Shown here one piece after another: positions 18,348-28,300 of a stretch of 64,000 bases of DNA. The stretch is from the NCBI RefSeq assembly GCF_003688555.1, contig NZ_REFR01000016.1, positions 1-64,000 on the forward strand. Direction: 5' to 3'. The translations under genes and the position numbers were made by a program. The notes under the pieces are model-generated. The model ran no database searches, was not told where the DNA came from, and saw only the letters and a program-made list of their open reading frames with translations. Source of the stretch: Eilatimonas milleporae (lineage in GTDB: Bacteria > Pseudomonadota > Alphaproteobacteria > Sphingomonadales > Kordiimonadaceae). Position 1 is the first letter of the stretch, and every line of letters begins with the position of its first letter.

Positions 18348-18623
18348 ATGGGACAGGTAACCGAAACACTGCACCGTAAACTGACGGATGCACTGACCCC
18401 CGTCACCCTTGATATTATCGACGAATCGGAACAGCACCGGGGGCATGCAGGCTATCGTGAAGGGGGGGAAAGCCATTTTCATGTGGATATCGTCGCTGAC
18501 GCCTTCGCGGGTCTGTCGCGTGTTGCACGCCAGCGCCTGGTGATGTCAGCCCTGCGCGAGGAGCTTGCCGGTCCGGTCCATGCGCTGACGATCAGCGCCA
18601 AAACCCCTAGCGAGAGTGGCTAG
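18348..18623 (+). CDS. BolA-family protein
   Basis: This 91-residue protein has the BolA core: KLTDALTPVTLDIIDESEQH, then ESHFHVDIVADAFAGLSRVARQRLV, with the conserved ESHF and the R-Q-R-L helix. BolA proteins bind monothiol glutaredoxins and Fe-S clusters or act as stress regulators. The start ATG has AAGGA nine bases upstream. It is divergent from cobS. The usual neighbouring monothiol glutaredoxin gene is not downstream here. Confidence 0.92.
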   Translation: MGQVTETLHRKLTDALTPVTLDIIDESEQHRGHAGYREGGESHFHVDIVADAFAGLSRVARQRLVMSALREELAGPVHALTISAKTPSESG

Positions 18624-18758
18624 ATAAGGGCAGGGGGCAAAGGGAATACCGTCATGATTTCGCGGAGGACCGGTTATATGACCGGCCTGTTCAGGAGGCG
18701 CAATCGCGGGCTTGCGGTGATCCCTTCAACCCCCGGACCCCTGTTCAACACTCAAGAC

Positions 18759-18866
18759 CTAAAAACGGTATCGTCCGGCCCATTTGTGACTGGCCCAGAA
18801 ACCGCCAGCCGCCACACCGAACAGCGCAACGCAAAGCACCCAATCCAGAAGAGTTAAATCCGCCAT
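18759..18866 (-). CDS. Putative 35-residue membrane microprotein
   Basis: Minus-strand translation from ATG 18866 gives a short protein starting MADLTLLDWVLCVALFGVA and continuing AGGFWASHKWAGRYRF to a stop at 18759. It is one hydrophobic helix with a basic aromatic tail, typical of genuine single-pass microproteins. An AAGGG ribosome site precedes the ATG by about 9 bases. An upstream in-frame ATG at 18884 would give 41 residues. It lies alone in the 700-bp gap between bolA and acnA. No family is recognised. The evidence is composition plus the ribosome site, so it remains provisional. Confidence 0.42.
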   Translation of the reverse strand: MADLTLLDWVLCVALFGVAAGGFWASHKWAGRYRF

Positions 18867-18884
18867 GGCCGATATCCCTTTCAT

Positions 18885-19327
18885 CTGAGTGTTTGTCGGG
18901 ATGGTCAGGCTGCCGCCGAATTGGGGCGTAATCGTGATGTTTTACGGGTGTTTCCGGCCGACTTCGCGGCCATTTTTAGGCACTTTTTTACTCAAATTGC
19001 GTCTCTTTTCATTAAAGTCCGGATTTGACCGGGGGGCCTGGGGACCTTTTTCGGTGAGAGTGCGGGCGGTTTTTTCAACCGGCCGGCGGCGAACGATTGC
19101 TGTGTGATCTGGGCCACATATCTGTCCATGATAGACCTTGGTGGGATGTGCGCACTCAGGGCATTGCAAATTCAGGCCCCTTGGGCGATAAGGCAGCGAC
19201 CCTTGAAGAGTTTTCGGGGACATACGGCCTGTGCCGCTGTCGCATTGTCCAGACCGCGCCGGTCGCCACCGGCATACCGCCGCCCCGCTTGACGTTTCTT
19301 ACCCCCAGCTAAGGAGGACGCCCCATC
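18885..19327. other. Long leader region of acnA, no gene seen
   Basis: This stretch contains no convincing coding frame. TTGCAA at 19164 and GATAAG at 19187 are separated by 17 bases and could be the acnA promoter, leaving a leader of about 130 bases. The segment 18960-19030 is rich in T runs. No known riboswitch is recognised. Confidence 0.35.
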
Positions 19328-22006
19328 ATGTCATCCCCGCGCAAGGATACACTCAACACCCGCCGTACCATGACTGTCGGTGGTCAGGAATATGACTATT
19401 ACAGCCTGAAAGCCGCAGCGGAGAAAATCGGCGATGTATCGCGCCTGCCTTATACGCTGAAAGTCCTTCTGGAAAACCTGCTGCGTTATGAAGACGGCGA
19501 CACGGTCAAAAGCGAGGATATCCAGGCGCTGGCCGACTGGCAGAAGGAGCGCCGTTCCTCCCATGAGATCGCCTACCGCCCGGCGCGGGTTCTGATGCAG
19601 GATTTCACCGGTGTTCCGGCCGTGGTGGATCTGGCTGCCATGCGGGCCGCCATGGCGGACATGGGCGGGGATCCGAAAAAGATCAATCCGCTTGCCCAGT
19701 GCGATCTGGTGATCGACCATTCGGTCATGGTGGATAAATTCGCCAGTCCGACGGCCTTTGCCGATAATGTGCGGCTGGAAATGGAACGGAACCGCGAGCG
19801 TTATGAATTTTTGCGCTGGGGGCAGTCCAGCCTGGACAATTTCTCCGCCGTGCCGCCGGGCACCGGCATTTGCCACCAGGTGAATCTGGAATATCTGGCG
19901 AAAACCGTGTGGACCAGTGAAGAAGGCGGCCGCACCGTTGCCTATCCCGACACCTGCGTTGGCACGGACAGTCATACCACCATGATCAACGGCCTTGCCG
20001 TGCTGGGCTGGGGGGTCGGCGGAATCGAGGCAGAGGCCGCCATGCTGGGCCAGCCTGTCTCCATGCTGATTCCGGAAGTGATCGGTTTCAAGCTGACCGG
20101 CAAGCTGAATGAGGGCATCACCGCTACCGATCTGGTGCTGACCGTTGTGCAGATGCTGCGTGAAAAGGGCGTGGTCGGCAAATTCGTCGAATTTTACGGT
20201 TCCGGCCTTGATGAACTGACGCTGGCCGATCAGGCCACCATCGCCAATATGGCCCCCGAATACGGCGCAACTTGCGGCTTTTTCCCGATTTCACAGCAAA
20301 CGCTGGATTATCTGCGCTTCACCGGCCGTGACGACAACACGCTGGCGCTGGTCGAGGCTTACGCCAAGGAGCAGGGCATGTGGCGCGGGCCCGGCAGTGA
20401 AGACCCCGTTTTCACCGATACGCTGTCGCTGGATATTTCCACGGTCAAGCCGTCCCTGGCCGGGCCGAAACGTCCGCAGGACCGGGTGGAACTGGCAACC
20501 GCCGCGCCGGCCTTCGAAAAAGTGCTCGAAGACTTCGGCAAGGCCGGTGATACGGCTGAATATCCGGTTGCGGGCGAAGACTACACACTGACACACGGAG
20601 ATGTCTGTATTGCAGCCATCACAAGCTGCACCAACACATCCAATCCGGATGTGCTGGTGGCAGCCGGCCTTGTCGCCAAAAAAGCCAACGAATTGGGCAT
20701 GACCCGCAAACCCTGGGTCAAAACCTCGCTGGCGCCGGGCAGTCAGGTTGTGACCGACTATCTGGACAAGGCGGGTTTGACGGAGCATCTGAATGCGCTC
20801 GGCTTTAACCTGGTGGGTTATGGCTGTACCACATGTATCGGCAATTCCGGCCCGCTGGACGCGCCGATTTCCGAAGCCGTCAACAAGAATGATCTGGTGG
20901 CCGTCAGCGTTCTGTCCGGCAACCGGAACTTCGAAGGCCGCGTCAGCCAGGATGTCAAGGCCAACTATCTGGCCTCTCCGCCGTTGGTTGTCGCCTATGC
21001 CATTGCCGGCTCAATGAAAATCGACATCACGCGTGAACCTCTCGGCCAGGACAGGGATGGCAATGACGTCTATCTGAAGGACCTCTGGCCGTCCAACAGT
21101 GACGTGCATGAGGCCATCGGCCTGTCGCTCACCCGTGACATGTTTATCGAACGTTACAAGGATGTTTTCACCGGTACGCCGGAATGGCAGGACATCCCGG
21201 TGACCGAGGGTGAAACCTATGAGTGGAATGGCCAGTCCACCTATGTTCAGCATCCGCCCTATTTCGAGGGTATGTCGCAGAGTATCGACAAACCGACCGA
21301 TGTGCGCGGTGCCCGGCCGCTTGCACTGCTTGGCGACAGTATCACAACAGATCACATCAGCCCCGCAGGCGCCATCAAGCCGGACAGCCCAGCCGGGCAA
21401 TACCTGCAGGATCACGGCGTCACGGTCGCGGACTTCAATTCCTATGGGTCGCGCCGTGGCAATCACGAGGTGATGATGCGCGGAACCTTTGCCAATATCC
21501 GCCTGCGCAACCTGATGGCGCCGGGCACGGAAGGTGGCTGGACGACGCATCAGCCATCGGGCGAGGTGATGAGCATCTATGACGCCGCCATGAAATATCG
21601 CGACGCCGATACACCGCTTGTGGTCGTTGGCGGTAAGGAATACGGCACCGGTTCATCCCGCGACTGGGCGGCCAAGGGCACCAATCTGCTCGGTGTAAAA
21701 GCAGTGATTGTGGAAAGCTTCGAGCGGATTCACAGGTCCAATCTGGTCGGCATGGGTGTGCTGCCGTTACAGTTCAAGGATGGGGACAGTCGCGAAAGCC
21801 TTGGCCTCGTGGGGACGGAGATCTTCGATATTACCGGTATTGATGCCGGGTTGATCCCACGCCAGGACCTGAAGGTCACCATCACCTATGCCGACGGCAG
21901 TCAAAAGGACATTACCGTTCAAAGCCGTCTGGATACGGCCAACGAGGTGACCTATTTCGAGAATGGCGGCATTCTGCATTATGTGCTGCGCCGGCTGGCG
22001 GCCTGA
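19328..22006 (+). CDS. acnA: Aconitate hydratase A
   Basis: This 892-residue TCA-cycle enzyme interconverts citrate and isocitrate through a 4Fe-4S cluster. The cluster cysteines are visible in [12 protein letters not shown] (about residue 435) and [13 protein letters not shown] (about 499 and 502). Substrate-binding signatures include [22 protein letters not shown] near 208 and [20 protein letters not shown] near 773. The length is normal for AcnA. A strong AAGGAGG ribosome site precedes ATG 19328. It is monocistronic here. Confidence 0.97.
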   Translation: MSSPRKDTLNTRRTMTVGGQEYDYYSLKAAAEKIGDVSRLPYTLKVLLENLLRYEDGDTVKSEDIQALADWQKERRSSHEIAYRPARVLMQDFTGVPAVVDLAAMRAAMADMGGDPKKINPLAQCDLVIDHSVMVDKFASPTAFADNVRLEMERNRERYEFLRWGQSSLDNFSAVPPGTGICHQVNLEYLAKTVWTSEEGGRTVAYPDTCVGTDSHTTMINGLAVLGWGVGGIEAEAAMLGQPVSMLIPEVIGFKLTGKLNEGITATDLVLTVVQMLREKGVVGKFVEFYGSGLDELTLADQATIANMAPEYGATCGFFPISQQTLDYLRFTGRDDNTLALVEAYAKEQGMWRGPGSEDPVFTDTLSLDISTVKPSLAGPKRPQDRVELATAAPAFEKVLEDFGKAGDTAEYPVAGEDYTLTHGDVCIAAITSCTNTSNPDVLVAAGLVAKKANELGMTRKPWVKTSLAPGSQVVTDYLDKAGLTEHLNALGFNLVGYGCTTCIGNSGPLDAPISEAVNKNDLVAVSVLSGNRNFEGRVSQDVKANYLASPPLVVAYAIAGSMKIDITREPLGQDRDGNDVYLKDLWPSNSDVHEAIGLSLTRDMFIERYKDVFTGTPEWQDIPVTEGETYEWNGQSTYVQHPPYFEGMSQSIDKPTDVRGARPLALLGDSITTDHISPAGAIKPDSPAGQYLQDHGVTVADFNSYGSRRGNHEVMMRGTFANIRLRNLMAPGTEGGWTTHQPSGEVMSIYDAAMKYRDADTPLVVVGGKEYGTGSSRDWAAKGTNLLGVKAVIVESFERIHRSNLVGMGVLPLQFKDGDSRESLGLVGTEIFDITGIDAGLIPRQDLKVTITYADGSQKDITVQSRLDTANEVTYFENGGILHYVLRRLAA

Positions 22007-22206
22007 CATCTGCCAGCGAAAGTTCTGCGAATGTAATGACGGGGTGTGTCATATGGCGCACCCTGTCGCTGTACCGGACCATGGACCATATGGGGTGAAA
22101 CCCCGGCCTGTTGGCTGCTTGAGCGATAGGCAGTCACATTGCAGGCGCGGTTTTCTCACACACTGGTGATTGGCAAGATATCGCCGCCTTGCTTATTTTA
22201 GCTTTC

Positions 22207-22956
22207 ATGAAACAGATACTTTGTATTGCGGTATTGAGTCTGTCGTCTCTGCTTATCACCGGGAACGTGGTGGCCGGGGACCGGCTGACGGTTGTGGAAC
22301 TGTTCACCAGCCAGGGGTGTAGCAGTTGTCCGCCGGCAGATGCCGCGGTTAAGGCCATGCGTGACAAGCCCGGCGTGCTGACATTGTCCTGGCCGGTTGA
22401 CTATTGGGATCGTCTGGGCTGGGCCGATACCTTCGCCCACCCTCGCAACAGCGCCCGCCAGGCCGCCTACAACAAACGGATGGGCCGGGGCGGTGTATTC
22501 ACCCCCCAGGTTATCGTTGACGGGCGTTTCCAGTGTGTCGGGTCGAAAAAGGACAAAATTCGCAATTCCGTCGCCAAGGCACGGGACATTGAGCGATTGC
22601 ATGTCACGCCCGGCATCACGCGCCGGGACGGCGTCATAACCGTCACCCTGCCGGCAACGGCCGTGGCCGATACGGTTGCAGTGCGGCTGGTGTGGTATGT
22701 GGGGGATGCCTCGGTTGAGGTCGGTGCCGGTGAAAACCAGGGCAGGCAGCTACACTATACCAATGTGGTACGGTATACGGATGTCATTGCCGACTGGAAC
22801 GGTGAAGACTGGATCACTGAAATCAATCCCGCCATGGGGGTGCAGGTGGATGCGGATCATCTTGCCATTCTGTTACACGCTGGTTATGGCCACGGGCCGA
22901 TTATTGGCGGTGTCAGTCTGCCGCTGCATGCGGATGACGGTACTGCCGGGCGCTGA
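22207..22956 (+). CDS. DUF1223 secreted thioredoxin-like protein
   Basis: This 249-residue protein begins with a signal peptide (KQILCIAVLSLSSLLITGNVVAG). It then shows VVELFTSQGCSSCPPADAAV, where the CSSC pair lies in the position of a thioredoxin-fold active site. WPVDYWDRLGWADTFAHP and GRGGVFTPQVIVDGR are further family hallmarks of DUF1223. The protein is probably periplasmic and redox-related; its substrate is unknown. The ATG at 22207 is used since the frame before it starts in weak context. Confidence 0.85.
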   Translation: MKQILCIAVLSLSSLLITGNVVAGDRLTVVELFTSQGCSSCPPADAAVKAMRDKPGVLTLSWPVDYWDRLGWADTFAHPRNSARQAAYNKRMGRGGVFTPQVIVDGRFQCVGSKKDKIRNSVAKARDIERLHVTPGITRRDGVITVTLPATAVADTVAVRLVWYVGDASVEVGAGENQGRQLHYTNVVRYTDVIADWNGEDWITEINPAMGVQVDADHLAILLHAGYGHGPIIGGVSLPLHADDGTAGR

Positions 22957-23228
22957 AACCGTTCCGTTTCCATTTCACCCCAAGTCTGAGACCAGACCAG
23001 CCGTGGTTATGTTTGCGCGTTGTTGACACCGTGAGGGCCGTTTTCTAAAATTGTGGCCCGATGATGGAGTGTTGATGTCTCTTAAACTGTCCGAGTCCCG
23101 GTAAACACTGCCCCCGCCCCTTATCGAAAAGGTGTGGTCAGGCAGGGTATGTCATGACGGTTCGCGTCATCCGATCATGGATGTCCCGGCCCGTACTCTC
23201 CCCATCATGACCGGACAGGATTTCCAAA

Positions 23229-23489
23229 ATGAATATTTCCAAGGGCGAGCAGCGTGCCCTGCACGCGCTTGCGCGGGGTGGTCACATTGTTCTTGAAAAG
23301 GACGAACGCCGGAAGATTATCTCCGCCCATTGCATGACCCGTGAGGGGTGGCGGCTGAGCGATATGTCCATTCCGCTGTTCAGAAAACTGAAACGGCGGC
23401 GGCTGATTGCGAGCCGCGGCGGCGGACCTTACCGTATCACGCGGGACGGGCTGGCCGCCGTGCGGCCGCAACTCGACAACAGGGCATAG
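23229..23489 (+). CDS. YjhX/UPF0386-family small protein
   Basis: This 86-residue protein matches the YjhX (UPF0386) family from end to end: [39 protein letters not shown], and [20 protein letters not shown]. The second half resembles a winged-helix fold. E. coli YjhX was proposed as a toxin of a type II pair. No antitoxin-like gene is next to it here, so a toxin role is not supported by context. The gene stands alone. Confidence 0.85.
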   Translation: MNISKGEQRALHALARGGHIVLEKDERRKIISAHCMTREGWRLSDMSIPLFRKLKRRRLIASRGGGPYRITRDGLAAVRPQLDNRA

Positions 23490-23528
23490 ACACCGGACCG
23501 GCGTGACGATTGTGGTGCCAAGCCGTCG

Positions 23529-24623
23529 TCACGCCGACTCGTTATTCTGCGCCTCCGACCATGTCTGCAGTAACTGATCACGCGCCCAGACGGCCGTTTC
23601 CCGTACCACCGGATCGTCATCCGTCAACAGTGGCTCCAGTTTTGGCAAAAAAGATGTATCACCGCTGTTACCGACGGCAATGAGAACATTGCGGACAAAT
23701 CTGTTGCGGCCGATCCGTTTGATCGGGCTACCGGAAAAAACCTGCCGGAACCCGGCATCGTCCAGCATCATCAGACTGTCAAGCCTTGGGGCGTCCAGCT
23801 CCACCCGCGCGTGAAAGGCCGCTTCGTTTGCCGTCCTGGCAAATTTGTTCCACGGACAGGCGGCAAGGCAGTCATCGCAGCCATAGATGCGATTCCCCAT
23901 GGCCTTGCGGAATTCCAGGGGTATCGGTCCTTTATGTTCAATCGTCAGATAGGAGATACAGCGCCGGGCATCCAGCCTGTAAGGCGCGGGAAAGGCCTTG
24001 GTCGGGCAGGAGTCGAGACAGGCCCGGCACGCGCCGCAGCGGTCGGCATGCGGCGTGTCGCCGGTCAGCGGCATATCGGTATAGATCACCCCCAGAAACA
24101 GCCAGCTGCCATAGGAACGCGATACCAGATTGGTGTGTTTGCCCTGCCAGCCCAGCCCGGCAGCGGCTGCCAGCGGTTTTTCCATCACAGGCGCAGTATC
24201 GACAAAAACCTTCAGCGCGCAGCCGAACTCCGCCGCCATCCAGCGGCCAAGGGCCTTCAGCCGCTTTTTGAGCACATCGTGATAATCCTTGCCGCGGGCA
24301 TAGACGGAAATGACGGCATGATCCTTTTCCGTCAACAAAGTGCGCGGGTCTGTATCCGGCCCGTAATTCATGGCCACGACGATCACGGATCGTGCGTCCG
24401 GCCACAGAACGGTCGGATTGGCCCGCTGGTCGGCGCGGGCTTCCATCCATTCCATGCTGCCGTGATGGCCGTCGGCGAGGAAAGCGTCCAACCCTTCTGC
24501 CGCATGGGAGATGGCGTCCGGTCGTGTAATCCCCACATCGTCAAAGCCAAGAGCCAGCGCCTTATGGCGGATGTGGACGGCCTGGGGCATGTGGGTCTGC
24601 TCGGGTGCTGCCGCGTGCGACAT
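23529..24623 (-). CDS. queG: Epoxyqueuosine reductase QueG
   Basis: This 364-residue enzyme performs the last step of queuosine synthesis, reducing epoxyqueuosine in tRNA with cobalamin and two 4Fe-4S clusters. The cluster motifs are CGACRACLDSCPTKAF (about 186-201) and YGCDDCLAACPWN (about 240). RSVIVVAMNYGPDTDP near 78 and GKHTNLVSRSYGSWLFLG near 155 are typical of the cobalamin domain. A HEAT-like tail ends the protein. ATG 24623 leaves a 4-base gap to the GST stop; ATG 24647 is an alternative. Cobalamin use makes the nearby cobST pair worth noting. Confidence 0.93.
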   Translation of the reverse strand: MSHAAAPEQTHMPQAVHIRHKALALGFDDVGITRPDAISHAAEGLDAFLADGHHGSMEWMEARADQRANPTVLWPDARSVIVVAMNYGPDTDPRTLLTEKDHAVISVYARGKDYHDVLKKRLKALGRWMAAEFGCALKVFVDTAPVMEKPLAAAAGLGWQGKHTNLVSRSYGSWLFLGVIYTDMPLTGDTPHADRCGACRACLDSCPTKAFPAPYRLDARRCISYLTIEHKGPIPLEFRKAMGNRIYGCDDCLAACPWNKFARTANEAAFHARVELDAPRLDSLMMLDDAGFRQVFSGSPIKRIGRNRFVRNVLIAVGNSGDTSFLPKLEPLLTDDDPVVRETAVWARDQLLQTWSEAQNNESA

Positions 24624-24627
24624 GGCG

Positions 24628-25296
24628 TTAGAAATCCGGGTCGCCATAGTGTGGCGGGGGTACTAAGCCGGGTATGCGATCCGCGAGCAGGGCGCGGATC
24701 GACCGGCGGGACTTGACCCGCATGTACCAGTCTTTCGCGTCGGGCCATGCATCCCAGGCGATATCGCCGAAATAGTCGGCAACGGAGATATGTGCCGCGG
24801 CAGCCGCGTCCGCCATGGTGAAGACGGGTCCGGCCAGATAATGCCGGCGGCTTGCCAGGTGGCCGATGTAGCGCAAATGGGTTTTCAGATTCTGCGCGGC
24901 GCAACGCACGGAGTCGGAATCAGGTTCCCCCATGCCGAGAAAGCGCTTGAACAGTTTTTCACTGACGATAAGGCGCGTCACTTCCGTCCCCAACTTGGTA
25001 TGGAACCAGCCGAGAAGACGCCTGACCTCGTAGCGTCCGTCGGGGTTTTCCGGCATCAGGGCCGGCTCGGCGATGGTATCTTCCAGATATTCGGCAATGG
25101 CCAGCGCACCGGAATAGGCGGACCCGTCGTCCATGACCAGTACCGGCACTTCCCCGGCCGGATTGAGGGCAAGAAAGGCCTGGCGCCGTTCCCATTCCTT
25201 TTCAAGCCGAAGGGTGACGTCCAGACGCTTCTCCATGACGAGAACCCGAACGAATCGGGCCGCCGGACTGAGCCAATGATGATAAAGCGTTGCCAT
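24628..25296 (-). CDS. Glutathione S-transferase-like protein
   Basis: This 222-residue protein has a thioredoxin-like N-terminal domain (TLYHHWLSPAARFVRVLVME, then LNPAGEVPVLVMDDGSAYSG and AIAEYLEDT). A helical C-terminal domain follows with FTMADAAAAAHISVADYFG. The AGEVPVL and SGALAIAEYL segments match the glutathione-binding G-site. The substrate is unknown. It is adjacent to queG in the same direction and likely co-transcribed. Confidence 0.9.
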   Translation of the reverse strand: MATLYHHWLSPAARFVRVLVMEKRLDVTLRLEKEWERRQAFLALNPAGEVPVLVMDDGSAYSGALAIAEYLEDTIAEPALMPENPDGRYEVRRLLGWFHTKLGTEVTRLIVSEKLFKRFLGMGEPDSDSVRCAAQNLKTHLRYIGHLASRRHYLAGPVFTMADAAAAAHISVADYFGDIAWDAWPDAKDWYMRVKSRRSIRALLADRIPGLVPPPHYGDPDF

Positions 25297-25367
25297 AGTC
25301 CGCTTTTAGCGCAGTTACCAATCCCCCGCCAGCGGGGGATTGGTGTGAAAACGCGGTAAAATACGGC

Positions 25368-28300
25368 CTAGGCAATCTCACGTTCCGGCAACTCCGGTCC
25401 GCTATCGCTGAGGGGCCGTTCCAGATGGGCCAGCATCTCCTTCGGCACGACCTGCCAGAAGAGATCGCGTTTTGCAGGCCAGTTGGACAAAATGGTCTGC
25501 CCCCAGCGCGATCCCGTTTCCGACACATGTGTTTCGATCATGCTGTACAGGACAGCTTCCCAGTGCGCACTGGCCAGACGTTCGAAAATCACGGTGTCGG
25601 CATTGACGTGGGCGGCGAAGTCGCCTGCTTCATCCAGAACAAACGCCATGCCACCGGTCATGCCGGCAGCGAAATTATCCCCGACAGCGCCCAGAATAAC
25701 GGCGGTGCCTCCGGTCATATATTCGCAGGCATTGGCGCCGGCGCCCTCGATAACCACGTCAGCCCCGGAATTGCGCACGGCAAAGCGTTCGCCCGCCTGG
25801 CCTGCCGCGAACAGACGGCCTCCCGTGGCGCCGTACAGCACCGTGTTGCCGATGATGGTGTTGTCCTTGGCGGTGATGGGCGAGCGTGTCGGCGGCCGCA
25901 CCACGATGGTACCACCGGACAATCCCTTGCCGACATAATCATTGGCATCCCCGGACACGTCGATCTTTAGACCCTGCACCGCGAAAGCACCCAGTGACTG
26001 TCCGGCGGATCCCCGGAGGCGCACGGTCACATGATCGGCCTTCAAGCCCTTTAGACCGAAACGGCGGACAAGGGCGCTTGAAAAGCGGGTGCCGACAGCG
26101 CGCTGTGTATTCTGGACGGAATAGGTCAGCTGCATTTTTTCGCCGCGGCTGAACACCGCGCTGGCATCTTCCAGCATCTGCGCGTCAAGGCTGTCAGGGA
26201 CCTCGTTACGGCCTTCGAGTGTGCAGTGGGTCCGGCGATGGGGCCCGCTGACCTGCACCAGAAGCGGGTTCAGGTCAAGGTCATCCAGATGGGCGGCCCC
26301 ACGGCTGACCTGATGGAGCAGATCGGCACGCCCGATCAGCTCCTCCAGGCGGCCGACACCCAGATGGGCCAGGATTTCCCGAACCTCTTCGGCGATAAAG
26401 CTGAAAAGATTGACCACCTTGTCCGCTGTACCGGTGAACTTGGCGCGCAGCTTTTCATCCTGGGTGCAGACACCGACGGGGCAGGTGTTGGAATGGCACT
26501 GGCGCACCATGATACAGCCCATGGCCACCAGCGATGCGGTACCGACACCGAATTCCTCGGCCCCCAGCATGGCGGCGATCACCACGTCACGCCCGGTGCG
26601 GATGCCGCCGTCCGTGCGCAGTGTGACCCGGTGTCTGAGACCGTTCAGCGTCAGCACCTGATTGACTTCCGCCAGGCCGATTTCCCATGGGGTTCCGGCA
26701 TATTTGATCGAGGTTTGTGGGCTGGCACCGGTTCCGCCGGAGTGTCCGGACACTAGGATCACATCGGCATGTGCCTTGGCCACGCCGGCGGCGATGGTGC
26801 CGATCCCGGCAGAGGACACAAGTTTGACGCATACTTTTGCATCGGGATTGATCTGTTTCAGGTCGTAGATCAGCTGCGCCAGATCCTCGATTGAGTAGAT
26901 ATCGTGATGCGGCGGCGGCGATATCAGTGTGACCCCCGGTGTGGAATGTCTGAGACGGGCAATCATGTCCGTGACCTTGAACCCCGGCAGCTGACCGCCT
27001 TCGCCGGGCTTGGCGCCCTGGGCGATCTTGATCTCGATCTCCTCACAGGCATTCAGATATTCAGCCGTCACGCCGAAACGGCCCGAGGCTACCTGTTTGA
27101 TCGGGCTGTTCGCGTTGTCGCCGTTGTCATAGGGCACATAACGGCGCGGATCCTCACCGCCTTCGCCGGACACGGATTTGGCGCCAATCCGGTTCATGGC
27201 GATGGCCAGTGTTTCATGGGCCTCGGGTGACAGGGCGCCCAGCGACATGCCCGGCGTGACGAAGCGCTTGCGGATTTCGGTGATCGATTCAACCGACTCC
27301 AGCACAGTGGAGTCGGCATGGCTGCGGAAATCCAGAAGGTCCCGCAAATTCACCGGGGGCAGATTACGGATACCCTTCGAATAGGTCAGGTATTTGGCAT
27401 AATTGTCTTCTGTCACGGCGGATTGCAGCAGATGAATCAGTTGACCGTCATGGGCGTGGACCTCACCGTCGCGCCGGTACCGGTACAATCCGCCGATGGG
27501 CAGGCTGACCACGTCTTCATCAAAGGCCCTGGCGTGTTGTTCCAGAACCTTCTGCTGTACACCGGCAAGGCCGATGCCGGAAATTTTCGTCGGCATACCG
27601 GGGAAGAATTCAGCCACCAGCGCGCGGGACAGGCCGAGTGCCTCGAAATTGTTGCCACCGCGATAACTGGAGATAATGGAAATACCCATTTTGGACAGAA
27701 TCTTCAGCAGGCCCTGGTCCACTGCCTCGCATGCCCGGCTGGCGCAGTCGTCGAAACTGAGGTCCCCGAACAGGCCTTTACCGTGACGTTCGGCAATGGC
27801 ATCCAGCGTGAGATAGGCATTGACCGTGGTGGCGCCTGCACCGATCAGCACGGCATAATAGTGCGTGTCCAGACATTCGGCGGCGCGGACGTTCAGGCTG
27901 GTAAAGGTCCGCAGGCCCCGTTTCAGGAGATGAGTGTGCACCCCGCCGGTCGCCAGGATCATCGGCACGGGCGCGCGGTCGGGGCCGATTTTTTCATCCG
28001 TCAGGAACAGATGGCCGCGCCCTTCGCGCACTGCGTCCTCGGCCTCGCGGCGGATACGATCTAGGGCTTCCTTCAGGGCATTCGGACCGCCCCTGACATC
28101 GAAGGTACAATCGATGACCTCGGCCGCAGAGCCGAAATGGTCAATCAACACCTGCCACTCGCGATTTGTAATAACAGGACTTTCCAGTACGAGGGCATGG
28201 GTCTGGGTATGGCCTTCATCAAGCACATTGGCGAAGTTGCCGAAACGGGTTTTCAGGCTCATCACCCGGTGCTCGCGCAGGCTGTCGATCGGGGGGTTCG

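Noticed and set aside
18654-18857. 67-residue plus-strand frame between bolA and acnA
   Set aside because: It lacks a convincing ribosome site, its composition is not protein-like, and it overlaps the better-supported minus-strand microprotein.
18942-19223. 93-residue minus-strand frame with a CPEC motif in the acnA leader
   Set aside because: The Cys pair looks like a zinc motif, but the rest is low-complexity and basic, with no ribosome site; likely chance.
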